From assembly GCF_007644105.1 (NCBI RefSeq), contig NZ_VFAC01000002.1, forward strand, positions 62,001-126,000: DNA of 64,000 nucleotides, in the 5' to 3' direction. Source of the stretch: Elioraea rosea (GTDB lineage Bacteria; Pseudomonadota; Alphaproteobacteria; Acetobacterales; Acetobacteraceae). The translations under genes and the position numbers were made by a program. Under the pieces are notes generated by a model. The model ran no database searches. It had not been told where the DNA came from and saw nothing but the letters and a program-made list of their open reading frames with translations. Shown one piece after another: positions 1 through 9,151 of this stretch. Numbering within the stretch: the stretch's first letter is position 1; the number at the start of each line of letters is the position of its first letter.

Positions 1-492
1 GCCGATGGCGATCGAGACGATGCCCGCCTCGCGCAGGGCTTGCGCGGCTTGGCGGACCTCCTCCTCGGCAAGCGGGATGAGAACCTCGCCCTTCGGAGGC
101 ACGAGCCGCTCCGTCACCACATGGCGGTGCCGCCGCTTCACGAGCGGCGTCGCCTGCCACGGGATCGCCTGCCTGATCGAGTAGTGCTGCGGCCGCTGGT
201 GCCGGCCGATATGCAGGATGTCGCGGTAGCCGCGCGTGGTGATCAGCCCGCACTCCGCGCCGCGATGCTCGAGCGCGGCATTGGTCGCGATCGTCGTGCC
301 GTGCAGGACATGATCGACCGACTGGCGCGGAACACCGGCAAGATCGCAGAGCCCGCCCACCCCCTCGGCCACGCCGACCGACGGATCATCCGGCGTCGTC
401 GAGACCTTGTGGATGGTGACCGCGCCGGTCTCGGTATCGGCAAGGATGAGATCGGTGAACGTGCCGCCGACATCGACGCCAACGAGCCTCAT
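1..492 (-). CDS. Hydantoinase/5-oxoprolinase subunit A-type protein (partial, N-terminal part)
   Basis: Only the first 164 codons lie in the window; the gene runs off the left edge. The protein begins [14 protein letters not shown], the sugar-kinase-like ATP-binding loop typical of HyuA/OplaH N-termini, and later carries an HGTTIATNA-type segment. Family members hydrolyse hydantoins, 5-oxoproline or related cyclic amides with ATP, usually together with a HyuB partner that is not visible here. The ATG at 492 overlaps the stop of the upstream deacetylase gene (489-491) by 4 bp, so the two are translationally coupled. The substrate cannot be inferred. The family call is firm; the truncation is only the window boundary. 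Confidence 0.85.
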   Translation of the reverse strand, partial: MRLVGVDVGGTFTDLILADTETGAVTIHKVSTTPDDPSVGVAEGVGGLCDLAGVPRQSVDHVLHGTTIATNAALEHRGAECGLITTRGYRDILHIGRHQRPQHYSIRQAIPWQATPLVKRRHRHVVTERLVPPKGEVLIPLAEEEVRQAAQALREAGIVSIAIG

Positions 493-1418
493 CGCGCGCG
501 CTTCCCCTTCCCCGGCTTCGCTGCCTTCGGCGGCTTCGCTCCCTTCCTCGGGAAACGCCTCCGGAAATCCTCCGCCATCTCCTCGAGGGTAACGAAGCGA
601 ACGCCAGGCTGCGCCATCATGTGCGAGATGAGCCGCTCAAGCATGAGCAGCACCTGCGGCCGCCCCGACACGTCAGGGTGGATCGTCATCGGCACCACCG
701 CGTAGTCGTTCTCGCGATAGACGAAGTCGAAATGGTCGCGCCAGATCTCCTCGAGCGCCCGCGGTGAGACGTATCCGTGCGAGTTCGGGAACTTCTTGAT
801 GAACATCATCGGCGGCAGGTCATCGAGGTACCAGGAGGCCGGGATCTCCACGAGGCCGGTCTCTCGCCCCTTGGTGAAGGGCTTCATCCAGGTCTCTGCC
901 GGCTTCGAGTAGTCGATGGGCGTCCAGCCGTCGCCGGTGCGCACGTAGTAGGGCGTCGTGTCCCGGTGCATCAGTGAGTGGTCGTAGAGGATGCCGCGCT
1001 CGACCAGGATCTCGATCGAGGTCGCGCTGACCTCCCACCAGGGCGCGACGTAGCCGACAGGCCGGCGCCCCCAATGCTTCTCGATCAGGCCGATGCACTT
1101 GTCGAAGATCGCCTCCTCCTGGGTGCGGGTCAGCGCAAGCGGATTCTCGTGGCTGTAGCCGTGCAGCCCAATCTCGTGCCCGGCGTTCGCCACTGCATCC
1201 GTCATCTCGGGGAAGCTCTCGATCGTGTGGCCCGGGATGAAGAAGGACTGCTTCATGCCGAAGCGCTCGAACAGCGTCAGGATGCGCGGCATGCCCACCT
1301 CGGCGGCGAACACGCCTCGGCTGATGTCACCGGGGCTGTCCTCCCCGATATAGCTGCCGAGCCAGCCGGCAACCGCGTCGCAGTGCACGCTGAAGGCGCA
1401 GAGGATTTCCTTGGGCAT
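489..1418 (-). CDS. Polysaccharide-deacetylase-fold amidohydrolase (NodB/PuuE-like)
   Basis: 309 residues. NodB-type features are visible: a likely metal-binding Asp near residue 14 (CAFSVHCDA), an H-x3-H metal site in HGYSH (about residues 86-90), and a catalytic-arch sequence VAPWWEVS. Proteins of this small cytoplasmic type, without a signal peptide, act more often on small ring amides or N-carbamoyl compounds (allantoinase PuuE, cytosolic deacetylases) than on cell-wall polymers. The 4-bp coupling to a hydantoinase A-type gene supports a role in cyclic-amide or ureide degradation. The gene diverges from the second hydantoinase locus across a 252-bp spacer that probably holds both promoters. 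The substrate is unknown. Confidence 0.82.
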   Translation of the reverse strand: MPKEILCAFSVHCDAVAGWLGSYIGEDSPGDISRGVFAAEVGMPRILTLFERFGMKQSFFIPGHTIESFPEMTDAVANAGHEIGLHGYSHENPLALTRTQEEAIFDKCIGLIEKHWGRRPVGYVAPWWEVSATSIEILVERGILYDHSLMHRDTTPYYVRTGDGWTPIDYSKPAETWMKPFTKGRETGLVEIPASWYLDDLPPMMFIKKFPNSHGYVSPRALEEIWRDHFDFVYRENDYAVVPMTIHPDVSGRPQVLLMLERLISHMMAQPGVRFVTLEEMAEDFRRRFPRKGAKPPKAAKPGKGKRAR

Positions 1419-1670
1419 CGTTCGCTGTTCTCCCTGTGTCGCTCAGGCGCGGTCGTTCCGCCGCGCAACGGTGTCGAGCCTGGCAAGCACCGCTTTGGAC
1501 TGGATGGCGTCGGACTCGCCGATTGCTGCCCGTGCACGGCGCACGGAATGGCCAAGCTCAGCGCAGATATCCCCCATCGCTCCCCACCCGGCTCATCGGC
1601 CCGCTTCCGGCACGAGGCTTGCAAACATCGTGCCCACGGCAGGAACGCCGAAGCAATCCCGGGGAGGACC

Positions 1671-3749
1671 ATGGCCTACCGCATCTCCGTCGACACGGGT
1701 GGAACCTTCACCGACGTGGTGGTGCTCGATCGCGCTGGGCACATGCACATCGGAAAGGCACTGACAACCCATGAGCGCATCTTCGACGGCATGGCGGCAG
1801 CGATCGCGGTGGTCGCAGCCGATCTCGGCATCACCGCGGAGGCGCTGCTTGCGGAGGCGGCAACCCTCGTCTACGGAACCACGCGGGCGACCAACGCGGT
1901 GGTGACGAAACGGACCGCGCGTACCGCATTCCTGACCACGCGGGGCTTCCGAGACACGCTCACCCTGAAGGAGGGCGGCAAGCACGGCCCGCACGATTAT
2001 TCGGTCGACTACCCCGCCCCCTACATCCCCCGCCGCCGCACCTTCGAGATTGCCGAACGGATCGGCGCCGATGGCGAGGTCGTCCTGCCGCTCGACATAG
2101 CACAGGCACGCGGCGTGATTGGGGCGCTTAGCGAGCGTGGGTTCGAGGCCGTGGCGGTGTCGCTTCTGTGGTCCATCGCAAACCCCGCGCATGAGCTGGC
2201 GCTCGCCAGCCTGCTCGATGAGCACTTGCCTGGCGTTCCCTACACGCTCTCCCACCGGCTCGTTCCGATCCTGCGCGAGTACAGGCGCGCCTCGGCCACG
2301 GCGATCGACGCCTCGCTGAAGCCGCTGATGCAGGCGCACCTGACGGGCATGGAGGCCGACCTCCGCGCGGCCGGTTTCCGCGGCGACCTGCTCGTCTCCA
2401 CCTCGGCCGGCGGCTGCCAGCATGTGGAGGAGCTGGTTGCGCGGCCGATCCACACCCTGAAGTCCGGGCCCGCCATGGCCCCGGTCGCCGGCCGCTCCGC
2501 CTCCGTGGCCGAGGGCATGGGCGGCAACGTGATCGTGTGCGACACAGGCGGAACGACCTTCGATGTCGGCCTCGTGCGCGATGGCGGCCTCGTCTACACG
2601 CGCGACTCCTGGCTCGGGCCGCGCTGGCTCGGCGACATCATCGGCACCTCCACCGTCGATGTCCGGTCGATCGGCGCGGGCGGCGGATCGATTGCGTGGC
2701 GCGATGCCGGGGGGTTGCTGCGCGTCGGCCCCCAGTCGGCCGGCTCGAACCCCGGCCCTGCATGCTACGGCCGCGGCGGCGACACGCCGACCGTGACCGA
2801 TGCGGCCATGGTGCTCGGCTATATCGACCCGGACTTCTTCAACGGCGGCCGGCTCGCGCTCGACGCAGCAGCGTCGCACCGCGTCATCGGCCGGCTCGCC
2901 GCCGAGTTCGGCCAGACGCCAGACCAGACGGCCGCAGCGATCATGACCATCGCAAACGAGCTGATGATCAAGGCGATCGGCGAGATCACGGTGAACGAGG
3001 GGCTCAACCCCCGCGAGAGCGTGATCGTCGCAGGAGGGGGGGCGGCAGGGTTCAACATCATGCCCATCGCGCGCGAGCTCGGTTGCGACACCGTCATCCT
3101 GCCACGGCTCGCCTCGGCGCTTTCGGCCTGTGGCATGCAGGTGAGCGATATCGTGTTCGAGGCGACGCGAAGCCGCTTCACCGACACCACTGGCTTCGAT
3201 ATCGACGGCGTGAACGAGGCACTCGCCGCGATCGAGGGGGAGCTTGAATCCTTCCGCTGCAGCATCGAGGGCGCGCAGGGTGCCCTCGTGCGCACCGAGC
3301 TCCTGGTCGAGGCACGCTACCGCTCGCAGGTGTGGGAGCTCGACACCCGCATTCCGGCATCGCGCATCGGCGGGCCGAAGGACGTCGGCGTGCTCGCCGA
3401 GGCGTTCCACCAGGCGCACGAGCGCGTCTATGCGGTGCGCGACGAGGGCAGCCCCGTGGAGTTCGTGAACTGGAAAGGGCGGATCGCCATCACCGTGTTC
3501 GAACCCCCGCCCCCGCCGGATCGGACTGCCGCCACGCACCGTCCCGAGCCGCATGAGCGACGGTCCTGCTTCTTCAGCGAAACCGGCCGGCTCGAAACCG
3601 CGATCTTCAAGGGCGCAGGCCTCGCCCCAGGTGCGACAATTGCAGGCCCCGCGATCATCGAGGAGCCGACCACGACGATCGTGGTACCGCCCGGCCTGTC
3701 GGCAACACTGTCTGCGGCAGGCAACTACATCCTTCGCTGCGCACCGTGA
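1671..3749 (+). CDS. hyuA: Hydantoinase/oxoprolinase subunit A (HyuA/HydA-type)
   Basis: 692 residues from the ATG at 1671, preceded by GGGGAGG. The open frame extends far upstream, but that stretch is antisense to the deacetylase gene and is not plausible protein. The N-terminus MAYRISVDTGGTFTDVVV is the family ATP-binding loop. The GTTRATNAV segment, a second nucleotide-binding motif CDTGGTTFDVG, and the IGAGGGSIAW block follow in the usual order, and the length is normal. HyuA proteins hydrolyse hydantoin-type rings with ATP and work with HyuB, which is encoded 11 bp downstream. This gene opens a three-gene operon (hyuA, hyuB, oxygenase). The actual substrate (hydantoin, 5-oxoproline, N-methylhydantoin or acetophenone-like carboxylation) is not determined by sequence alone. 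Confidence 0.9.
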   Translation: MAYRISVDTGGTFTDVVVLDRAGHMHIGKALTTHERIFDGMAAAIAVVAADLGITAEALLAEAATLVYGTTRATNAVVTKRTARTAFLTTRGFRDTLTLKEGGKHGPHDYSVDYPAPYIPRRRTFEIAERIGADGEVVLPLDIAQARGVIGALSERGFEAVAVSLLWSIANPAHELALASLLDEHLPGVPYTLSHRLVPILREYRRASATAIDASLKPLMQAHLTGMEADLRAAGFRGDLLVSTSAGGCQHVEELVARPIHTLKSGPAMAPVAGRSASVAEGMGGNVIVCDTGGTTFDVGLVRDGGLVYTRDSWLGPRWLGDIIGTSTVDVRSIGAGGGSIAWRDAGGLLRVGPQSAGSNPGPACYGRGGDTPTVTDAAMVLGYIDPDFFNGGRLALDAAASHRVIGRLAAEFGQTPDQTAAAIMTIANELMIKAIGEITVNEGLNPRESVIVAGGGAAGFNIMPIARELGCDTVILPRLASALSACGMQVSDIVFEATRSRFTDTTGFDIDGVNEALAAIEGELESFRCSIEGAQGALVRTELLVEARYRSQVWELDTRIPASRIGGPKDVGVLAEAFHQAHERVYAVRDEGSPVEFVNWKGRIAITVFEPPPPPDRTAATHRPEPHERRSCFFSETGRLETAIFKGAGLAPGATIAGPAIIEEPTTTIVVPPGLSATLSAAGNYILRCAP

Positions 3750-3760
3750 GGAGGGACGCG

Positions 3761-5560
3761 ATGGGCACGCTCGACCCAATTCTGATGTCGGTGATGGCCA
3801 ACAGGCTCGATGGCATCGTGCGGGAGATGACGAACACGCTGCTGCGGGCTGCGCGCTCGGCTGTGATCTCCTCGGCGCGGGACTTCTCCTGCTGCCTCGT
3901 GACGGGGGACGACCAGCTCCTCGCCCCCGCCGAGGGCCTCCCCGTTCACATCTTCGGCTGCCATATCCAGACAGCGAACATGCGCCGCTATCACGCAGGC
4001 GACATACGCCGCGGCGATGCCTATCTCGACAACGACCCCTATGGCGGCAACACACACCCTGCCGACCATACGTTCATGGTGCCGGTGTTCCACCAGGGCG
4101 AGCACCTCTTCACCTCGGTGGCGAAGTGCCACATGGCCGATATCGGCAACTCCATCCCGTCGAGCTACTTCGTACTGGCAAAGGACGTGTACCACGAGGG
4201 CGCGCTGGTTTTCCCCGGCGTGCGCATCCAGCGCGACTTCAAGAACATCGAGGACATCGTGCGCATGTGTCGCGCGCGCATCCGCGTGCCGGACCAGTGG
4301 TACGGCGACTACCTCGCCGGCCTCGGTTCGGCGCGCGTGGCCGAGCGGCGCCTCGAGGAATTCTGCGCGAAGTACGGCACGGCGACCGTGAAGCGCTTCA
4401 TCTCCGACTGGTTCGACTATTCCGAACGTCGCATGATCGACAACATCCGTCGCCTGCCGAAGGCGACACTCGTGAACAAGGGCCGTTCCGACCCCCTCGA
4501 AGGCATCCTTCCCGGCGGGCTCGAGCTCACCGTCAGGATCGAGATCGACCCGGAGGAGGCGACGATCCATGTCGATATCTCCGACAACCCGCCCTGCGTC
4601 GATGTCGGGCTAAACACCTCGCTCGGTGCCGCCACCTCTGCCGTAGTCGGCGCCATCTTCAACGCGCTCGAGAAGGACATCCCGCGCAACGCCGGCAGCT
4701 TCCGCAGGCTTCGCTTCACCTACGCCGAGGAAAGCGTCGTTGCCGCGCCCAGGTTCCCCCACTCCTGCTCGATGGGCACGACGAACGTGTCCGAGCGCCT
4801 CGTCAACATCACCCAATCCGCCTTCGCGCAGCTCGGCGACGGGCACGGGCTTGCCGAAGGTGGCACCGGCCTCGGCGCGGGCATGGCCGTGATCTCGGGC
4901 AAGGATGCGCGGCGCGGCGGCGCCCCCTTCGTCAATCGCATGATGCTGTCAACCAATGGCGGCCCGGCGAGCCCAGTGGCGGATGGGTGGGTGAACTACG
5001 CCATCCCCGTGATCGCGGGGCTGATGTATCGCGACAGCGTGGAGGTCGACGAGCTCAAGCACCCGCTCAGGGTGAACGCGATCTCGATCGTGGGCGACAG
5101 CGCCGGTGCCGGCCGGCGCCGCGGCGCCCCTGCCCAGACGATCGACCTGACGCCCACCGGCAACGACGTCATCGCCGTCATCTCCTGCGACGGGCAGCAC
5201 GCGCCGCCGCGAGGCGTCGCTGGCGGGCATGACGGCACGGCCGGAATGACCTGGCGGATCGGCGCGAACGGAGACGGGACGCGGCTTCCCAACGTCATCC
5301 AGGTCACCCTGCGCAAGGGCGAGGTTCTCCGTGGACGCGACAGTGCCGGCGGCGGCTACGGCGATCCGCTTGAGCGCGAGCCGGAGCGCGTGCTGCACGA
5401 CGTGCTCGAAGGCTGGGAGAGCCGCGCCAAGGCAGAGCGTGTCTACGGCGTTCTCTTCACCGGCGAGATCGAGGACGAGACACTCGCCGTCGACGAGGCG
5501 GCAACCGCGGCGGCGCGCGCCGCCCTTAAGGCGACAAGGAAGAGCACCCATGCTTCGTGA
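3761..5560 (+). CDS. hyuB: Hydantoinase/oxoprolinase subunit B (HyuB-type)
   Basis: About 599 residues. I place the start at ATG 3761 rather than the GTG at 3746, because a strong AGGAGG lies 7 nt before the ATG and the GTG overlaps the hyuA stop. Family blocks visible include an ARDFSC segment near residue 45, NDPYGGNTH, the HMADIG stretch, and the glycine-rich C-terminal SAGGGYGDP motif. The protein forms a complex with HyuA and carries out the ring-opening amidohydrolase half of the reaction. It overlaps the next gene by 11 bp, so the operon is tightly coupled. Identity is secure; substrate is not. Confidence 0.9.
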   Translation: MGTLDPILMSVMANRLDGIVREMTNTLLRAARSAVISSARDFSCCLVTGDDQLLAPAEGLPVHIFGCHIQTANMRRYHAGDIRRGDAYLDNDPYGGNTHPADHTFMVPVFHQGEHLFTSVAKCHMADIGNSIPSSYFVLAKDVYHEGALVFPGVRIQRDFKNIEDIVRMCRARIRVPDQWYGDYLAGLGSARVAERRLEEFCAKYGTATVKRFISDWFDYSERRMIDNIRRLPKATLVNKGRSDPLEGILPGGLELTVRIEIDPEEATIHVDISDNPPCVDVGLNTSLGAATSAVVGAIFNALEKDIPRNAGSFRRLRFTYAEESVVAAPRFPHSCSMGTTNVSERLVNITQSAFAQLGDGHGLAEGGTGLGAGMAVISGKDARRGGAPFVNRMMLSTNGGPASPVADGWVNYAIPVIAGLMYRDSVEVDELKHPLRVNAISIVGDSAGAGRRRGAPAQTIDLTPTGNDVIAVISCDGQHAPPRGVAGGHDGTAGMTWRIGANGDGTRLPNVIQVTLRKGEVLRGRDSAGGGYGDPLEREPERVLHDVLEGWESRAKAERVYGVLFTGEIEDETLAVDEAATAAARAALKATRKSTHAS

Positions 5561-6545
5561 CGTTCCTGTCATCGACATCGCCCCGTTCCGCACGCGCGAC
5601 GCTGCGGCGAAGCAACGCGTCGCCGCGAAGGTCGGCCGCGCCGTGGATGGCATCGGGTTCCTCGTCATCACCGGCCACGGCATCGATCGCGCGCTCGTGG
5701 ACCAGGTTCGAGACGTCTCCAACGCGTTCTTCGACCTCCCCGAGGCGGAGAAGATGCGCGTCGCTCGCCCGGGGCCCGACATCGCGCGCGGCTACATTCC
5801 GCTCGAGGCGGAAAGCGTCGGCCGCAGCCGGGGCGTCGATGTGCCAGGAGACCTGAACGAAAGCCTGATGGTCGGGCCGGTGGACGTCGGGGCGGGCGAC
5901 TACTTCCACGGCCCGGCCGCGGGCAGGCACTTCCACCCGAACCTCTGGCCGCAGCGGCCGGCCGAGCTCAAGCCGCTCTACGAGGCCTATTTTCGCGCCA
6001 TGGGTACGCTCGCCTCCGAGCTGATGGCGATGTTCGCGCTCGCACTCGACCTGCCTGAGGACTTCTTCGCTGCGAAGATCGACCGCCACATCAGCCGCTT
6101 CCGCGTGCGGAACTATCCCGCCCCGCTGGTGCCGCCGAAGCCCGGCCAGCTTCGCGCCGGAGCGCATTGCGACTACGGATCGCTCACCATCCTGCGGACT
6201 GAGGACAAGCCTGGCGGACTTCAGGTGATGAACGTCGACGGGGAATGGCGCGACGTTCCGATCGTGCCCGACTGCTTCATCGTCAACATCGGCGAGCTGA
6301 TGGCGCGATGGACCAACGATACCTGGCGCGCCACGCTTCACCGGGTGGTCAACCCGCCGGAGGAGAAGGCCGCTGGCAGCCGCCGGCTGTCGCTGGTGTT
6401 CTTCCATAACCCGAACTACGACGCGCCTGTCGCCGCGCTGCCCGGAACGGTGAAGCCCGGCGAGACGCCACGCTACGCCCCGACCACCTCGGGCGAGCAT
6501 CTCCGCGCGCAGTTCACGCGCACCCAGGTCGCTCCGGCCATGTGA
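5550..6545 (+). CDS. Isopenicillin-N-synthase-family 2-oxoglutarate/Fe(II) oxygenase
   Basis: 331 residues from the ATG at 5550, inside the last codons of hyuB. The N-terminal DIOX_N-like part starts VPVIDIAPF and contains GHGID. The C-terminal double-stranded beta-helix carries the iron ligands H-x-D in AHCDYGSL and a distal His in ATLHRVV, with the co-substrate Arg in RRLSLVFF. These plant-gibberellin-oxidase-like enzymes hydroxylate or desaturate small molecules in the cytoplasm. Co-transcription with hyuAB suggests oxidation of a hydantoin-derived or related N-heterocyclic compound, an inference only. The gene ends in a 15-bp tandem duplication that includes its stop codon. Confidence 0.85.
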   Translation: MLRDVPVIDIAPFRTRDAAAKQRVAAKVGRAVDGIGFLVITGHGIDRALVDQVRDVSNAFFDLPEAEKMRVARPGPDIARGYIPLEAESVGRSRGVDVPGDLNESLMVGPVDVGAGDYFHGPAAGRHFHPNLWPQRPAELKPLYEAYFRAMGTLASELMAMFALALDLPEDFFAAKIDRHISRFRVRNYPAPLVPPKPGQLRAGAHCDYGSLTILRTEDKPGGLQVMNVDGEWRDVPIVPDCFIVNIGELMARWTNDTWRATLHRVVNPPEEKAAGSRRLSLVFFHNPNYDAPVAALPGTVKPGETPRYAPTTSGEHLRAQFTRTQVAPAM

Positions 6546-6560
6546 GCTCCGGCCATGTGA
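6531..6560. repeat. 15-bp perfect tandem duplication spanning a stop codon
   Basis: The 15-mer GCTCCGGCCATGTGA occurs twice back to back (6531-6545 and 6546-6560). The first copy contains the last codons and the TGA of the oxygenase gene; the second copy repeats the TGA in frame. It looks like a slippage or replication duplication, has no effect on the protein, and gives a double stop. Confidence 0.9.
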
Positions 6561-6564
6561 GCTC

Positions 6565-6586
6565 CGGCGGTCGCCGCGGACCGCCG
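6565..6586. terminator. Hairpin between convergent genes, possible bidirectional terminator
   Basis: A perfect 8-bp inverted repeat, CGGCGGTC and GACCGCCG, with a 6-nt loop sits between the 3' ends of the oxygenase gene (plus) and livF (minus). No T-tract follows on either strand, so intrinsic termination is plausible but unproven. Confidence 0.45.
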
Positions 6587-6587
6587 C

Positions 6588-7322
6588 TCAGGCGGCGCCG
6601 CGGCGGCCGAGATAGGCGTCGAGAACCCGGGGGTCGACCGCCACGTCTGTCGACGCACCCTCGAGGATGACGCGCCCATTCTCCATCACGTACGTCCGCT
6701 CCGTGACCGCGAGCGCGTAGGAGGCCATCTGCTCGACGAGCAGGATGGAGAGCCCATCCCGGTTCAGCGCGGTGAGAACAGGGAAGAGAAGATCGAGGAT
6801 CTTCGGCGCAAGGCCGAGGGAAAGCTCATCGATCACCAGAAGCTTCGGACGCGACAGCAGCCCCCGCGCGATCGCAAGCATCTGCTGCTCGCCGCCCGAA
6901 AGCGTGCCGGCGACCTGGTCGATCCGCTCGGCAAGGCGCGGGAAAAGGCCCAGGACCTTCTCGAGGTCGTCGGCAACGCCCGCATCGTCGCGGCCGATGC
7001 GCGTATAGGCGCCAAGCATCAGGTTGTCGCGGACGCTCTGGTCGGAGAACACCATGCGGCCTTCCGGAACCATCGCCAGGCCACGAGCGACCATCTCATG
7101 CGACTTCCGGCCCGTCACGTCCTCGCCGTCGAAGGTGATGGTTCCGCCAGCGGGTCGGACGACGCCGGAAATCGCCCGCATCAGGGAGGTCTTTCCCGCA
7201 CCGTTCGAACCAATGATGCCGACGAAGGCACCACGACCGACGGCGAGATCGACGCCGCGCACCGCCTCGATCCGCCCATAGGCGACACGCACGGCGGACA
7301 GCGAGAGGATGGGTTGGCTCAT
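6588..7322 (-). CDS. livF: Branched-chain-amino-acid-type ABC importer, ATPase LivF
   Basis: 244 residues. Walker A GSNGAGKT lies near residue 38, the ABC signature LSGGEQQ in the middle, and Walker B with the catalytic acid in LLVIDELSLGL. The ELSLGLAP sequence and short length are typical of LivF rather than LivG. It energises uptake with the fused LivM-LivG protein encoded immediately upstream; the ATG at 7322 overlaps that gene's stop by 4 bp. It is the last gene of the minus-strand livK-H-MG-F operon. Ligands of this family go well beyond leucine (urea, amides, aromatic acids); the neighbouring hydantoinase genes hint at a ureide or amide. Confidence 0.93.
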   Translation of the reverse strand: MSQPILSLSAVRVAYGRIEAVRGVDLAVGRGAFVGIIGSNGAGKTSLMRAISGVVRPAGGTITFDGEDVTGRKSHEMVARGLAMVPEGRMVFSDQSVRDNLMLGAYTRIGRDDAGVADDLEKVLGLFPRLAERIDQVAGTLSGGEQQMLAIARGLLSRPKLLVIDELSLGLAPKILDLLFPVLTALNRDGLSILLVEQMASYALAVTERTYVMENGRVILEGASTDVAVDPRVLDAYLGRRGAA

Positions 7323-9151
7323 GCCTCCACCTTCTGCGCAGGAAGGGTCGCATGGCCGAAATACGCCTCGATCACCCGCGGGTCGGCCTGGATCGTCGCG
7401 GGCGGGCCATCGGCGATCACCTCGCCGTAGTCGAGAACCGTCACCCGGTCCGACACCGCCATGATCATGTCGACATGGTGCTCGACGAGGACGATCGTCA
7501 TGCCACGATCGGCCAGGCCACGGATCAGCGCCACCAGATCCTCGATCTCGCCATGGGTCAGGCCTGCCGCGGGTTCATCGAGCAGCAGCAGCTTGGGCCG
7601 CAGCGCGAGCGCGCGCGCGATCTCGAGCCGGCGCTGGTGGCCGAACGGAAGGTTTCGCGCCTCGTCGTCGGCGAAGGCGGAGAGGCCGACGAACTGGAGA
7701 AGCCGCCTTGCCTCGGCCATCGCCTCCCTCTCCTCGCGTCGGAAGCGCGGCAGTCGCAGAACCGTCTCGAGGAAGCTTGCGCGGAAATGCGGATGCTGGC
7801 CGACCAGGACGTTCTCGAGGACCGTCATCTGGCCGAACAGCTCCGTGTTCTGGAAGGTTCGGGCAATCCCGCGGCGCGCAAGCACATAGGGGGGCAGGCC
7901 GCCCGCCGTCTCGCCAAACACGGTCACCGTCCCCAACGTGGCCGGGTAGAAGCCCGACACGACGTTGAGAAGGCTCGACTTGCCCGCACCGTTCGGCCCG
8001 ATCAGCGCATGGACCGTACCGGCGCGCACCTCCATCGTGACGTCGTTGACCGCGGTCAGCCCGCCGAAGCGAAGGGTGAGCCCGCGTACGGCAAGCGTCG
8101 CCTGGCCGGCATCGTCATGCCGTGCGGTCACGGGCTCGAGCCCATCAACCCAGTTCGGCCACGCGCCGGTCGCCCGCGAGGTTTCCCCGCTACCGCCGCG
8201 GCGCATCAGCGACCCCACGATGCCGCGCGGCAGGATGAACAGCACGAGCGCGAGCAGCACGCCGTAGCCGAATGTCTGCCACTCGCCGAGGCCCTGGAGG
8301 AACTGCGTCGAGGAGAACAGCACCGTCGTGCCGACGAGCGGCCCCGCGAGCGTTCCCGATCCGCCCAGGATAACCATCAGGAGAAGCTCGATCGACGTGG
8401 TGAAGGTGAACGTCTCGTAGTTCACGAAGAGAGCAAGATTGGCGAAGAGGCCGCCGCCGAGGCCAGCGAAGCCGGCCGAGATGGCGAAGGCAAGCGTGCG
8501 GATTGCGACGACGTTGATGCCCAGCGCGCGGGCTGCGTTCTCGCTCTGCGCTGCCGCCCGCATTGCCCGCCCGTAGCGCGAGCGGACGAGCGCTGCCTGG
8601 ACGGCCACGGAGGCAAGCAGGAACAGCATGATCAGGTAGTAGTAGTTGAACGACATCGACCGTGTCGCGCCGAGCCGCTCGCCGAGGATCGTCGGGCGCG
8701 GGATGCCGACGAGGCCGGACGCCCCGCCCGTGAAGCTCACCCATTCGCGAAGGATGTTCACGAAGACGAGCCCGAAGGCGATGGTGATGACGGCGAGATA
8801 GACGCCCCTCACGCGCACCGTCGGGAAGGCGAGCATCGCCCCCACCGCAGCCGGAATGAGCACGGACAGGACGAGCGCCGGCACGAAGGGGAACCCGGCC
8901 TTCAGAGCGAGCAGCGCCGCGACATGCGCGCCGAGCCCATAGAGTGCCGCCTGCCCGAGCGAGACGAGCCCCGCATAGCCGACGAGGATGTTCAGCCCGA
9001 TCGCGACGATGCCGAGGATCATCGCACGCATCACGAGGCGAAGCTCGTAGCTCGTAGGAAAGCGTTCGCCGATCAGGTCTCCCACCCAGGGGAAGACGGC
9101 AAGGGCGGCGGCGAGACCGGCAAGCAGGAGAAATCCAATGCGTGCGCTCAT
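7319..9151 (-). CDS. livMG: Fused LivM permease-LivG ATPase of a HAAT-type ABC importer
   Basis: 610 residues from the ATG at 9151, which overlaps the livH stop by 4 bp. Residues 1 to about 315 are a LivM permease with about nine to ten hydrophobic segments and the LNILVGYAGLVSLGQAA block. A hydrophilic linker of about 40 residues follows. Residues about 352-610 are a complete LivG ATPase with Walker A GPNGAGKS near 385, the signature-region LPFGHQRRLEIARALA and Walker B LLLDEPAAGL. Normally these are two separate genes. The frame is continuous through the linker, so this is a real fusion and not a frame artefact. The ATPase domain would face the cytoplasm and pair with LivF. Confidence 0.92.
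   Translation of the reverse strand: MSARIGFLLLAGLAAALAVFPWVGDLIGERFPTSYELRLVMRAMILGIVAIGLNILVGYAGLVSLGQAALYGLGAHVAALLALKAGFPFVPALVLSVLIPAAVGAMLAFPTVRVRGVYLAVITIAFGLVFVNILREWVSFTGGASGLVGIPRPTILGERLGATRSMSFNYYYLIMLFLLASVAVQAALVRSRYGRAMRAAAQSENAARALGINVVAIRTLAFAISAGFAGLGGGLFANLALFVNYETFTFTTSIELLLMVILGGSGTLAGPLVGTTVLFSSTQFLQGLGEWQTFGYGVLLALVLFILPRGIVGSLMRRGGSGETSRATGAWPNWVDGLEPVTARHDDAGQATLAVRGLTLRFGGLTAVNDVTMEVRAGTVHALIGPNGAGKSSLLNVVSGFYPATLGTVTVFGETAGGLPPYVLARRGIARTFQNTELFGQMTVLENVLVGQHPHFRASFLETVLRLPRFRREEREAMAEARRLLQFVGLSAFADDEARNLPFGHQRRLEIARALALRPKLLLLDEPAAGLTHGEIEDLVALIRGLADRGMTIVLVEHHVDMIMAVSDRVTVLDYGEVIADGPPATIQADPRVIEAYFGHATLPAQKVEA

Noticed and set aside
978-1670. Long N-terminal extension of hyuA reading back over the deacetylase gene
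   Set aside because: It is antisense to a clear gene, lacks family similarity, and a good ribosome site precedes ATG 1671.
1593-4055. 820-residue open frame on the minus strand
   Set aside because: It is the shadow of hyuA/hyuB; high GC leaves the opposite frame open. Composition is Arg/His/Gly-rich with no domain.
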